The notes under the pieces are model-generated. The model was not told the DNA's origin, did not search any database, and saw only the letters and a list, made by a program, of their open reading frames with translations. 44,673 bases of DNA from Acidisphaera sp. L21 (GTDB lineage: Bacteria; Pseudomonadota; Alphaproteobacteria; Acetobacterales; Acetobacteraceae): contig NZ_LMUY01000018.1 in NCBI RefSeq assembly GCF_009765685.1, positions 1 through 44,673 of the forward strand, given 5' to 3'. Numbering within the stretch: position 1 is the first letter of the stretch; the number at the start of each line of letters is the position of its first letter. Of this stretch, positions 31,577-39,722 are shown one piece after another. The position numbers and the translations under genes are program-made.

Positions 31577-32176
31577 ATGTCCGATAGCGCCAGGCTGAGT
31601 GCCCCCTCCGCCCTGCGCAATCGCGAGCCCATCCTGGACGCATTGCGGCCGCATCTGCCCACGACCGGCTTGGTGCTGGAGGTGGCGAGCGGCACGGGCG
31701 AACACGTCGCCCATTTCGGCGCCGCCCTACCCAGCCTGGATTGGCAGCCAACCGATCTGGGGTCGGAACGCCGCGCAAGCGTCGATTCATGGGCCAGCGA
31801 TCTGCCCAACATCCGCCCCGCGATCGAGTTGGACGCAACGGCCCCGAACTGGCCCGTCGGCCATGCAGACGCCGTGCTGTGCATCAACATGGTCCACATC
31901 GCTCCGTGGGTGGCAACACAGGGCTTGGTTGCCGGTGCCGCACGTATTCTGCCGCCCGGCGGGCTGCTGGCGCTCTACGGCCCCTATCGCCGTGCTGGCC
32001 AAGCGATGGAACCCGGCAACGCCGCCTTCGACGCCGATCTCCGCCAGCGCAATCCAGGATGGGGCCTGCGCCTGTTGGAAGATGTTGCGGCGGTGTCCAG
32101 CGCTGCCGGTTTCGGACCGCCCGGCGTCACACCGATGCCGTCAAATAACCTACTGCTGGTGTTCCGGCGTCTCTAG
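31577..32176 (+). CDS. DUF938 family methyltransferase-like protein
   Basis: This 199-residue protein matches DUF938, a SAM-binding fold found widely in proteobacteria and animals without an assigned substrate. RNREPILDALRPHL, LVLEVASGTGEHVAHFGAALP (SAM motif), WQPTDL, and ADAVLCINMVHIAPWVATQGLV are conserved. GLLALYGPYRR follows. It begins immediately after the upstream stop and ends with a 27-nt overlap with the CDF transporter gene on the opposite strand. Confidence 0.85.
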   Translation: MSDSARLSAPSALRNREPILDALRPHLPTTGLVLEVASGTGEHVAHFGAALPSLDWQPTDLGSERRASVDSWASDLPNIRPAIELDATAPNWPVGHADAVLCINMVHIAPWVATQGLVAGAARILPPGGLLALYGPYRRAGQAMEPGNAAFDADLRQRNPGWGLRLLEDVAAVSSAAGFGPPGVTPMPSNNLLLVFRRL

Positions 32177-33118
32177 GGCGCCCGCTTTGCGGTGGGCGTC
32201 GAGTGTCTGCATCTCCACGAACACCCGGCTGACCTCCGGATGCGCTGCCTTAATCCGCCGCTCGATCTGCGACACGGCACCCTCGACGTGCCCGGCGCTG
32301 AGGTGGTCGGCGAAATCCAGACTCAGCGCCACCAGCACGTCGTTGGGGCCGAAATGCATGGTCAACACGTCGTTGGCGCTCATCACGCCGGGTTCGGCCA
32401 AGGCGATCCGCTCGATCCCGTCACGCACCTCTGGCGCCACGGCCTCGCCCGTCAGCAAGGATTGGCATTGGTAGCCGAGGAAGCAGGCCGTGCCGCACAG
32501 GATCAATCCGATGGCGACGGAGGCGACCCCGTCCAGCCGGGGGGCCTGCAGGAACTCGGCGCCCAACAGGCCACCAAGTGCCACCACCAGCCCCAGCAGA
32601 GCGGCGCTGTCTTCCAGCAGGACGCTGAAATTGGTTGGGTCCTTGCTCTCCACCACGGAGCCGAGCAGCGAATTTCGACGCTGGTCGCTCTTGCTGCGGG
32701 TGGCGGTATATTCACGCAGCGCCACCACCCAGCTTGCGCCTTCGAACACGATCGACAGGGCGAGCACGATGTAATTGACGAATGAATTCTCGACCGGATG
32801 CGGGGTTCGGATTTTTTCGATCCCCTCGATGATCGACACGCCGCCACCCACGCCGAAGATCATCACCGCAACGACGAAGGTCCAGAAATACAGTTGCAGC
32901 CCGTGGCCGAACGGGTGGTCACGCGTCGCCGGCCGGGTTGACAGGTGACGGCCCAGCAGCAGGAAGCCGCCATTGCCGGTGTCCACCACCGAGTGGATCG
33001 CCTCGCTGAGCATGGCGGAACTGCCGGTGTAGAACGCCGCGGCGAACTTGGTGGCAGCGACCAGTAGGTTGCCGGCAACGGCGGCGTAGATCGCGATGGG
33101 GGATGAGGCATGGGCCAT
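32150..33118 (-). CDS. Cation diffusion facilitator family transporter, ZnT9-like
   Basis: This 322-residue membrane protein has about six helices. AMLSEAIHSVVDTGNGGFLLLG carries the His-x3-Asp half-site and LLEDSAALLGLVVALGG the Glu-Asp half-site. This arrangement resembles SLC30A9/ZnT9-type proteins rather than the DD-HD site of YiiP. DHPFGHGLQLYFW is the family DHxxGHG motif. The C-terminal cytoplasmic ferredoxin-like domain (about 230-310) includes VLVALSLDF. It is the last gene of a copC-copD-CDF operon, 15 bp after copD. The transported metal is uncertain; zinc or manganese is usual, and the operon suggests a link with copper stress. Confidence 0.87.
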   Translation of the reverse strand: MAHASSPIAIYAAVAGNLLVAATKFAAAFYTGSSAMLSEAIHSVVDTGNGGFLLLGRHLSTRPATRDHPFGHGLQLYFWTFVVAVMIFGVGGGVSIIEGIEKIRTPHPVENSFVNYIVLALSIVFEGASWVVALREYTATRSKSDQRRNSLLGSVVESKDPTNFSVLLEDSAALLGLVVALGGLLGAEFLQAPRLDGVASVAIGLILCGTACFLGYQCQSLLTGEAVAPEVRDGIERIALAEPGVMSANDVLTMHFGPNDVLVALSLDFADHLSAGHVEGAVSQIERRIKAAHPEVSRVFVEMQTLDAHRKAGALETPEHQQ

Positions 33119-33133
33119 GCCGGCCCGAGCGTA

Positions 33134-34780
33134 TCAGGCCTCGCGATAGATCAACAGCACCGCGCCGCAAATCAGGAAGCAGATCGGCCACACCCAGCCG
33201 GCAATCCGCGCCGGGCGTCCCGTCAGCCGCAGCTCCAGCCACCGCGCCCAACCGGCACCGATGCCGGCCAAGGCCAACGGCGTGTGCGTCAGCTCGATCA
33301 GCAGCTGGTCCTTTACGTTGGAGATGGCGTGGCTGTGGGTCAGCAGCAGCGCGCCGCCGGCTGCGGTCAACAGCGGAAATACCATCGCGGCCTTGGGCGA
33401 TTTCAGCCGCCCCGTCCGCACGCTCCACTCGAACACGGCGAAGACGATGATCAGCAGCACGAACATGCGGTGCTGCAGCACCTCCACGTCGCGCAGCGAC
33501 TCAAAGATGCCAACATAGCCCATCGGCCAGACTTCGGGGTCCGACCGGATGGCCAGAAACGCCGCCAGCCCCAGCATCGCCAGCGGCCAATGCTTCGCCC
33601 AGCGCACGCCGCCCTGATACAGCAGCGCCAATACGCCGATCAGCACCACGAACAGGCCGGCCCAGTGGTGGTTGTACTCGCTCCACGCAATGTCCGCGGC
33701 GTTGCGCGGCGGCAACTCGCCATCACCGGGGATGGAGGCGGGCGGCGCGGCCTGCTGCCGCTTGGCGTATTCCGTGTCCAACTGCGCCTGCAATTGCGGC
33801 AGCGCCAGATCGTCGTAGCCGGGAGAGTGCAGCCGTGGCCACACCGGGGTGTTGCGTTCCACCACCTCCGCCCAGGTCACCCGGTCTTGCGTCAGATCGA
33901 TGCCGGGGGGTACGGAGGTGAGCGAGGCAGCGGCGAAGAAGATTGAGATGCCGATGCCCAGTTCCACCTCGGCAAACCGCTTCATACGCAGAACCGGAGC
34001 GTTCGGATTACCGCGCAGCTTCGCCGTGGTCAGGAAATTGCCCAGCCCCAGCACCAGCAGAGCGCCGAACATCGACACCTTCGCCACCACCATCACGCCG
34101 AACGCGGTGCCGTACACCGCCTCCCACGACCCGATATAGGCGATGCTCATGGCGATGCCGGAGACGAGGATACAGGCCACGCCGAACATCGACATGCGGG
34201 AGAACCGCTCGCTGACCCGGCGCCAGGCGATGCCGTCATGCACCCGTGCCAGCGCCATGATGAAGCAGGGAATCCCGCCGACCCAGATCGCGGCGCCCAA
34301 TTGGTGCAGCCCCTCGACGAACAGCAGCGCCGAACTGTCGGTCATCCGCGCTGCGGCATGGGTGGACAGCGTCGCGGCCGCCAACTCCACCAGACCGAGT
34401 GCCAGCAGCAGCGCGGCCGGCGTTTTGCGCCACAGTAGCAGGCACAAGCTCAGCAGGAGTGCCGCGGCACATTTCACCAACCCGGCGATGGCGAAGTGGG
34501 CGCCCATCACCTCCAGGAACGACAGATCCACCGTGTCCATCAGGACCGAGACCTGCAACCCGATGGTCAGTCCCTCGCACACCACCAGGGCCAGCGCCGC
34601 CCAGCCGGCGATATTGGCTGTCCAGCGCGGAATGACTCCCCCGCCGGGCAATTCGGCCGCGAGCGGCCGGGCTAGCAATAGCAGGAACAGCACACCGCCC
34701 AGCGCCATGGACTGGCTGAGGATCGTCAGCCCATGGATGATGATTTCCAGGTAACCGAACAGATCGACGAGAAGCGACAC
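33134..34780 (-). CDS. copD: CopD-like copper resistance membrane protein
   Basis: This 548-residue integral membrane protein has many hydrophobic helices. The N-terminal part (about 1-310) resembles CopD/PcoD, with LHQLGAAIWVGGIPCFIMAL, a conserved block of the family containing His and Trp. The C-terminal half adds a further membrane region with several histidines (EYNHHWAGLF, HRMFVLLIIVF, LLTHSHAISNVKDQLLIELTHTPLALAG). This part is longer than the classical 300-residue CopD. It is thought to import copper delivered by CopC. The start is GTG 34780, 3 nt after the copC stop, so the two are coupled. Confidence 0.85.
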   Translation of the reverse strand: MSLLVDLFGYLEIIIHGLTILSQSMALGGVLFLLLLARPLAAELPGGGVIPRWTANIAGWAALALVVCEGLTIGLQVSVLMDTVDLSFLEVMGAHFAIAGLVKCAAALLLSLCLLLWRKTPAALLLALGLVELAAATLSTHAAARMTDSSALLFVEGLHQLGAAIWVGGIPCFIMALARVHDGIAWRRVSERFSRMSMFGVACILVSGIAMSIAYIGSWEAVYGTAFGVMVVAKVSMFGALLVLGLGNFLTTAKLRGNPNAPVLRMKRFAEVELGIGISIFFAAASLTSVPPGIDLTQDRVTWAEVVERNTPVWPRLHSPGYDDLALPQLQAQLDTEYAKRQQAAPPASIPGDGELPPRNAADIAWSEYNHHWAGLFVVLIGVLALLYQGGVRWAKHWPLAMLGLAAFLAIRSDPEVWPMGYVGIFESLRDVEVLQHRMFVLLIIVFAVFEWSVRTGRLKSPKAAMVFPLLTAAGGALLLTHSHAISNVKDQLLIELTHTPLALAGIGAGWARWLELRLTGRPARIAGWVWPICFLICGAVLLIYREA

Positions 34781-34783
34781 GGG

Positions 34784-35146
34784 CTAGGGCGCGACCACGG
34801 TGAAGGGCACGTCGCCCCGGGTGATGTGGCCATCCACCGCCAGCACCTGCCAGCGCACCGTGTAGGCGCCCGGCGCCAGGTCGCTCGACGTCGTCATCAC
34901 GTCCGGCGGACCATTGGGACCTACGGGTAGCCGGGTCTCGGACTTGTCGGGCCCGATCAGCGTCAGGCGCGAGCGCTCGCGGTCGATGCGGGAGTTGAAT
35001 TTCAGCGTCACCGCCTCGTGCCCAGCCGGTATGCTGGCGCGGATGGCGGGGGTGCTGTCGATCAAAATCGCATGCGCGCTTGCCACGCCGGGGAGCGAGA
35101 GGGCGACCAGCAGGGCAGTCAGTGTTTTCGTCATGGCGCGGGGCAT
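34784..35146 (-). CDS. copC: Periplasmic copper-binding protein CopC
   Basis: This 120-residue protein has a signal peptide cleaved after VASA, leaving His25 at the mature N-terminus. That histidine, together with Asp105 and His107 in AVDGHITRGD, gives the Cu(II) site of the reduced CopC family, which lacks the methionine-rich Cu(I) site. VTLKFNSRIDRERSRLTLIG and GAYTVRWQVLAVDGH are the beta-sandwich core. It delivers copper to CopD, encoded immediately downstream. The start may be ATG 35146 or ATG 35134. The promoter must lie in or near the 25-bp space to the divergent thioesterase gene. Confidence 0.9.
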   Translation of the reverse strand: MPRAMTKTLTALLVALSLPGVASAHAILIDSTPAIRASIPAGHEAVTLKFNSRIDRERSRLTLIGPDKSETRLPVGPNGPPDVMTTSSDLAPGAYTVRWQVLAVDGHITRGDVPFTVVAP

Positions 35147-35171
35147 CTAGCGCGCCAAGTGCTTGCTGTCC

Positions 35172-35636
35172 ATGATTGGTGCCATGATTGCTCCCGACAC
35201 GCCCCGCCCCCGCGCGCCCATCAGCCGCCGTGCCGATTACCGGGCCTTCCGCCTCATCACTACCCGTTGGATGGACAACGACGTCTTGGGGCACGTGAAC
35301 AACGCGCTCTACTACTCGTTCTTCGACACCACTGTGACCGGCTGGCTGATCGAGCGCGATCTGATCGGGCTCCACGACGGCACGATGTGGATGGTGGCGG
35401 AAACCAGTTGTCGCTACCTCAGCGAGGTCGCTTTCCCCGACGTGCTGACGATTGGGCTGCGCCTGGGCAAGCTGGGCAATTCCTCCGTCCGCTGGGAACT
35501 GGCAGTGTTCCGCGGCGAGGCGGACGAGGCGTCGGCCGAGGGCCATTTCGTCCACGTGCACATGAACCGACAGACCCGGCGGCCAACGCCGGTGCCAGAC
35601 TCGATCCGCGAGATCCTGGCGACGATGCAAATTTAG
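35172..35636 (+). CDS. Acyl-CoA thioesterase, hotdog fold (4HBT family)
   Basis: The protein has 154 residues from ATG 35172; ATG 35184 is an equally plausible start. ITTRWMDNDVLGHVNNALYYSFFDTTVTGWLIE is the classical hotdog thioesterase sequence with the active-site aspartate. It is followed by ETSCRYLSEVAFPDVLTIGLRL. It should hydrolyse acyl-CoA or 4-hydroxybenzoyl-CoA-like thioesters. The SDR gene starts 10 bp after its stop, so the two and the following amidase form a probable operon. Confidence 0.85.
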   Translation: MIGAMIAPDTPRPRAPISRRADYRAFRLITTRWMDNDVLGHVNNALYYSFFDTTVTGWLIERDLIGLHDGTMWMVAETSCRYLSEVAFPDVLTIGLRLGKLGNSSVRWELAVFRGEADEASAEGHFVHVHMNRQTRRPTPVPDSIREILATMQI

Positions 35637-35646
35637 GAGACGCTCG

Positions 35647-36429
35647 ATGGATACCGGACTCACCGGCCGCACGGCCCTCGTCTGCGCCGCCAGCAAGGGG
35701 TTGGGCCGCGCCTGCGCCATGGCCCTGGCGCGTGAGGGCGTTGCCGTCACAATCACCGCCCGTGGGGCGGAGGCGCTGGAGCAGACCGCCGCCGACATTC
35801 GCAACCAGACCGGCGCCACCGTCACGATCGTTGCCGGAGACATCACGACCGAGGCAGGTCGCGCCGCCGCCCTGGCCGCCTGCCCCAACCCGGACATCCT
35901 GGTGAATAACGCCGGCGGGCCGCCCCCCGGCGACTTCCGCAACTGGGAACGGGACGATTGGATCAAGGCACTCGATGCCAACATGCTGACCCCAATCGCG
36001 CTGATCAAGGCGACGGTGGATGGCATGATCGAGCGGAAATTCGGCCGCATCGTCAACATCACGTCGGGCAGCGTGAAGTCGCCGATCCCGACCCTGGGCA
36101 TGAGCAACGGCGCCCGCGCCGGGCTGACGGGCTTCGTCGCCGGGTTGGCGCGGCAGGTGGCGCGGCACAATGTCACCATCAATGGCCTGCTGCCCGGCCC
36201 GTTTTTGACCGACCGACTGCGCACCACCAACGCCGCCGCCGCCGCCAAGGCAGGCCGCAGCGTGGAGGAGGAGATCGCCGCCCGCGCCACCAACAGCCCA
36301 GCCGGCCGCGTGGGTGACCCGGCGGAGTTCGGCGACGCTTGCGTGTTCCTGTGCGCCGCGTCCTCCGGCTTCATCGTCGGGCAGAACTTGCTGCTGGATG
36401 GCGGCGCCTTCAACTCGATGCTGGGGTAA
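35647..36429 (+). CDS. SDR family oxidoreductase with altered catalytic residues
   Basis: This 260-residue Rossmann protein has the nucleotide motif VCAASKGLG (residues 12-20), NNAG at 87-90 and the serine strand IVNITSGS. At the position of the catalytic YxxxK it has Ser153-Asn-Gly-Ala-Arg157 (GMSNGARAGLTGFVAGLARQ). This substitution occurs in a recognised FabG-like subgroup, so it is probably original rather than decayed. The reaction is therefore uncertain. GPFLTDR and GQNLLLDGGAF are the usual C-terminal SDR blocks. GGAG lies just before the ATG. The amidase gene starts 5 bp after its stop. Confidence 0.88.
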   Translation: MDTGLTGRTALVCAASKGLGRACAMALAREGVAVTITARGAEALEQTAADIRNQTGATVTIVAGDITTEAGRAAALAACPNPDILVNNAGGPPPGDFRNWERDDWIKALDANMLTPIALIKATVDGMIERKFGRIVNITSGSVKSPIPTLGMSNGARAGLTGFVAGLARQVARHNVTINGLLPGPFLTDRLRTTNAAAAAKAGRSVEEEIAARATNSPAGRVGDPAEFGDACVFLCAASSGFIVGQNLLLDGGAFNSMLG

Positions 36430-36434
36430 TCGCC

Positions 36435-37871
36435 ATGGACCTGTCCGTCGCCTCCGCCAGTTTCCTGGCCGCCGCGGTGCGCAACCGCCAGATCGGCTGC
36501 CTGGAATTGCTGGACTATTTCCTGGCCCGGGTGGAGCGATTGGACGGGGCAGTAAACGCCGTTGTGGTGCGCGATTTCGACCGGGCACGGGACCGGGCGC
36601 GGGCATTGGACAACGGCCCGATCACCGGCAAGCTGCACGGCGTGCCGATGACGCTGAAGGAAAGCTTCAACGTCGCCGGCCTGCCGACCAGCTGGGGCGT
36701 GCCGGAGAATCACGGCAAGATCGCCACCAGCAACGCACTGGCGGTAGATCGGCTGATGCAAGCCGGGGCCGTCGTATTCGGCAAGACCAACATCCCGCGC
36801 ATGCTTGGCGAATGGCAGAGCTTCAACGCCAATTACGGCCGCACCAACAACCCGTGGAATTTGGACACGACGCCCGGAGGCTCCTCCGGCGGCGGGGCGG
36901 CGGCGATCGCGGCCGGGTTCTGCGGGCTGGAGGCCGGCAGCGACATCGGCGGTTCGATCCGCCAGCCGGCGCATGCCTGCGGCATCTTCGGGCACAAGCC
37001 GACGCATGGGCTGCTGCCGCTGTATGGCCATGCGCTGGCAGAGAACGCGTCCACCACCGACATCTCCTGCATCGGGCCGCTGGCGCGATCGGCGGAGGAT
37101 CTGGGTTTGGCGCTGGACGTCATGGCCGGGCCGGATGCGGTAGAAACGGCGCTTCAGTTCCAACTACCGCCGCCACGCACCGCCGGGCTACGCGGATTGC
37201 GCGTGGCGGTATGGGCGGATCAGCCCGGCCAGTCCACTGACCCGGCAATCACCACCGCCCTGCTGGGCCTGGCCAACATGCTGGAACGGGAGGGCGCTAT
37301 CGTGGACCGCACCGCGCGCCCGGCAATCGACGTCGACGCTGCCTATAACACGTCGCTGAGGCTGCTGGCCGCGGCCCTGAGCGGCCGGGCGACCGAGGCG
37401 GACCGGGTGGTGACCCGTGCCCGGTCGAAAGAACTCGGCCCCGATGACAAGACCGCCAATTCCGTCCTGTTCGGCGCAGTGGACATGACCCACGCCGAAT
37501 GGCTCGGCCTCAACGAGCAGCGGCACCGCATGCGCCGGACCTGGGGCGCATTCTTCCACGACTGGGACGTGCTGCTGTGCCCCGCGCTCGGCGCACCCAC
37601 CTGGGGGCACATGAACGAGGGCGAAGTATGGCGTCGCCGGCTCGTCGTGAACGGGCAGGACATTTCCTACAACGATCTGTTGTTCTGGCCGCTGCTGACC
37701 GGGGTCATGCACCTGCCGGCCAGCGTCGCCCCACTGGGTCAAACCACGTCTGGCCTGCCCTTCGGCGTGCAGATTGCCGGGCCGCTATTCGGCGATCGCA
37801 CCACCATCGCGGTCGCCGCCCTGCTGGAACGCGCCTGGCGGGGATTCACCCCCCCGCCAGGCTTTGCCTAA
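36435..37871 (+). CDS. Amidase signature family hydrolase
   Basis: This 478-residue enzyme has the amidase-signature triad: Lys75 in GVPMTLKESFNVAG, cis-Ser151 in TPGGSSGGGAAAIAAG and nucleophile Ser174 in GSDIGGSIRQPAH. HGLLPLYGHAL and CIGPLARSAEDLGLALDVMAG follow. The C-terminal part with WDVLLCPALGAPTWGH and LPFGVQIAGPLFGDR is typical of stand-alone amidases rather than GatA. The substrate is unknown. It is the last gene of the thioesterase-SDR-amidase group and ends 4 bp from the DUF1328 stop on the other strand. Confidence 0.9.
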   Translation: MDLSVASASFLAAAVRNRQIGCLELLDYFLARVERLDGAVNAVVVRDFDRARDRARALDNGPITGKLHGVPMTLKESFNVAGLPTSWGVPENHGKIATSNALAVDRLMQAGAVVFGKTNIPRMLGEWQSFNANYGRTNNPWNLDTTPGGSSGGGAAAIAAGFCGLEAGSDIGGSIRQPAHACGIFGHKPTHGLLPLYGHALAENASTTDISCIGPLARSAEDLGLALDVMAGPDAVETALQFQLPPPRTAGLRGLRVAVWADQPGQSTDPAITTALLGLANMLEREGAIVDRTARPAIDVDAAYNTSLRLLAAALSGRATEADRVVTRARSKELGPDDKTANSVLFGAVDMTHAEWLGLNEQRHRMRRTWGAFFHDWDVLLCPALGAPTWGHMNEGEVWRRRLVVNGQDISYNDLLFWPLLTGVMHLPASVAPLGQTTSGLPFGVQIAGPLFGDRTTIAVAALLERAWRGFTPPPGFA

Positions 37872-37875
37872 GCCG

Positions 37876-38049
37876 CTAGGTAAACAGGCTGATCCCGAGA
37901 AGCGCCATCACCAGGAAGATCAGGAAAATCACGATGGCGATGAAGAAGCAAATCTTGGCGATGCCTGCCGTGGCGGCGGACAGGCCGCTGAAGCCAAAGA
38001 AGCCGGCGATCAGGGATATCACGGCAAATACGAGGGCGTAACGAAGCAT
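37876..38049 (-). CDS. DUF1328 family small membrane protein
   Basis: This 57-residue protein has two hydrophobic helices. [23 protein letters not shown] and [23 protein letters not shown] match the YtjA/DUF1328 family, whose function is unknown. ATG 38049 is chosen because the family begins MLRYAL. It converges with the amidase gene, 4 bp between stops. The 153 bp to the next gene (38050-38202) hold no further gene. Confidence 0.85.
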   Translation of the reverse strand: MLRYALVFAVISLIAGFFGFSGLSAATAGIAKICFFIAIVIFLIFLVMALLGISLFT

Positions 38050-38202
38050 GTCTGTGACTCCCGTGTGCGGCATGGATCGCCGTTCGCCAGGTCAACGCGA
38101 CGTGAGCAGGAATGTTGCCACCGCAATGCACAAGAATCCGCTTCAGGCGCTTGTTGTCGGTCAGTCCCACTTCTAGGCTTCTGCCCGTGTAGGGGGATAT
38201 CG

Positions 38203-39717
38203 ATGCGTGCGTGGCGGTGGCTTATCGGCGTGATGGTCGTGATTTTCATCGCGGCCTCCCCGGCGCACGCGCAAAAATCGGCCAATACATTGCGGATCGC
38301 CTGGCGCGACGCGATCGACAATGTGGACCCGTACTACAACCAACTCCGCACCGGGTTGGTCCTGGCGCACCAGGCCTGGGACACGCTGGTCTATCGTGAC
38401 CCCGACACGTTCCAGATCAAGCCGCTGCTGGCGACCGCCTGGAAACAGACGGATGACACGACGTGGGAATTCACCCTGCGCCAGGGCGTTACCTTCCACG
38501 ACGGCAGCCCGTTCACGGCGGACGACGTTGTCTACACCATCAACACCGTGCTGGCGGACCCGAAGGTCGCGGTGCCCTCCAACTTCGCCTACCTCGCCGG
38601 GGCGGAGAAGATCGACGAGCTCCACGTGCGCGTGAAGCTGAAGCGGGTTTTCCCGGCCGCACTGGAATACATGGCGATGACGCTGCCGATCTGGCCGAAA
38701 GCCTATCGCGAGCGCGTAGGGCCGGGGCGGTATAGCAAGGCGCCCGTCGGCACTGGCCCCTACCGCATCACCCAGATCGACGGCGCGTCGGAAATCGATC
38801 TGGAGCGCAACGACGCCTATTTCGACGGCCCGAAGGGGCATCCAGCGATCGCCAACATCGTCATCCACGAAGTGTCGGACGCAACGACCGAGATTACCGA
38901 GATCCTGGCTGGACGGGTTGATTGGATCTGGCAGTTCAACCCGGACCAGTTCGAGAATATTGCCCGCGTGCCCAGCCTGCAGGCGATCCGCGCCGAGAGC
39001 ATGCGCATCGGCTACCTGAGTTTCGATGCCGCCGGCCGAACCGGGCCCGACAATCCCATGACCAAGCTGAAGGTGCGCCAGGCCATCGCCCACGCGATCG
39101 ACCGCGCCACCATCGCCCGGCAATTGGTCCAGGGCGGCAGCCGGGTGTTGGAGGCCGCGTGCTACCCCACCCAATTCGGCTGCGACCAGGCCGTGGCCAC
39201 GCACTACGACTACGACCCGGCGCTGGCGAAAAAACTGCTGACAGAGGCAGGCTATCCCGACGGCTTCGACACCGAATTGGTCAGCTACGTCCTGCCGCAA
39301 TATAGCGACGCGGTGTTGGGCTACCTGAAGGCGGTCGGAATCAACGCGCGGTTGAGCCAATTGCCGACGGGCGTCGTGGTGCAACGGGCGCTGAATGGCG
39401 AAAACCCGATCACCTCCGGCAGTTGGGGCAGCTACTCGGTCAACGACGTGTCCGCCATCCTGCCAGTGTTCTTCGACGGCGGCGGCAATGATTATAGCCG
39501 CGACGTCGACGTGCAGAAGCTGGTGCAAGCCGGTGGCGCCACCACCGACGCGGATGAGCGGCGGAAGGACTACACTGCCGCCCTGCGACGAATTTCGGAC
39601 CAGATGTACTGGTTGCCGCTGAACACCTACGTGACGACCTACGCGTTTTCGCGCCAGCTGAATTTCAAACCATTCCCGGACGAGTTGCCCCGGTTCTTCC
39701 TGGCGACGTGGAAGTAA
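38203..39717 (+). CDS. ABC transporter substrate-binding protein, peptide/nickel type (SBP family 5)
   Basis: This 504-residue periplasmic protein has a signal peptide (RAWRWLIGVMVVIFIAASP, cleaved after AHA). Family 5 features are LRIAWRDAIDNVDPYYN, WKQTDDTTWEFTLRQGVTFHDGSPFTADDVVYTI, SKAPVGTGPYRI, and KLKVRQAIAHAIDRATIARQLVQG. It captures peptides or similar small molecules for an ABC importer. The permease and ATPase genes are not next to it, so it is an orphan binding protein here. AGGGGGAT lies before the ATG. The stop is 5 bp from the convergent diguanylate cyclase stop. Confidence 0.92.
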   Translation: MRAWRWLIGVMVVIFIAASPAHAQKSANTLRIAWRDAIDNVDPYYNQLRTGLVLAHQAWDTLVYRDPDTFQIKPLLATAWKQTDDTTWEFTLRQGVTFHDGSPFTADDVVYTINTVLADPKVAVPSNFAYLAGAEKIDELHVRVKLKRVFPAALEYMAMTLPIWPKAYRERVGPGRYSKAPVGTGPYRITQIDGASEIDLERNDAYFDGPKGHPAIANIVIHEVSDATTEITEILAGRVDWIWQFNPDQFENIARVPSLQAIRAESMRIGYLSFDAAGRTGPDNPMTKLKVRQAIAHAIDRATIARQLVQGGSRVLEAACYPTQFGCDQAVATHYDYDPALAKKLLTEAGYPDGFDTELVSYVLPQYSDAVLGYLKAVGINARLSQLPTGVVVQRALNGENPITSGSWGSYSVNDVSAILPVFFDGGGNDYSRDVDVQKLVQAGGATTDADERRKDYTAALRRISDQMYWLPLNTYVTTYAFSRQLNFKPFPDELPRFFLATWK

Positions 39718-39722
39718 GCGGT

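Noticed and set aside
34236-37163. A 975-codon open frame on the minus strand
   Set aside because: It runs antisense through the well-supported thioesterase, SDR and amidase genes and part of copD and copC. Its Arg/Gly/Pro-rich translation matches no family, so it is a shadow frame of GC-rich coding DNA.
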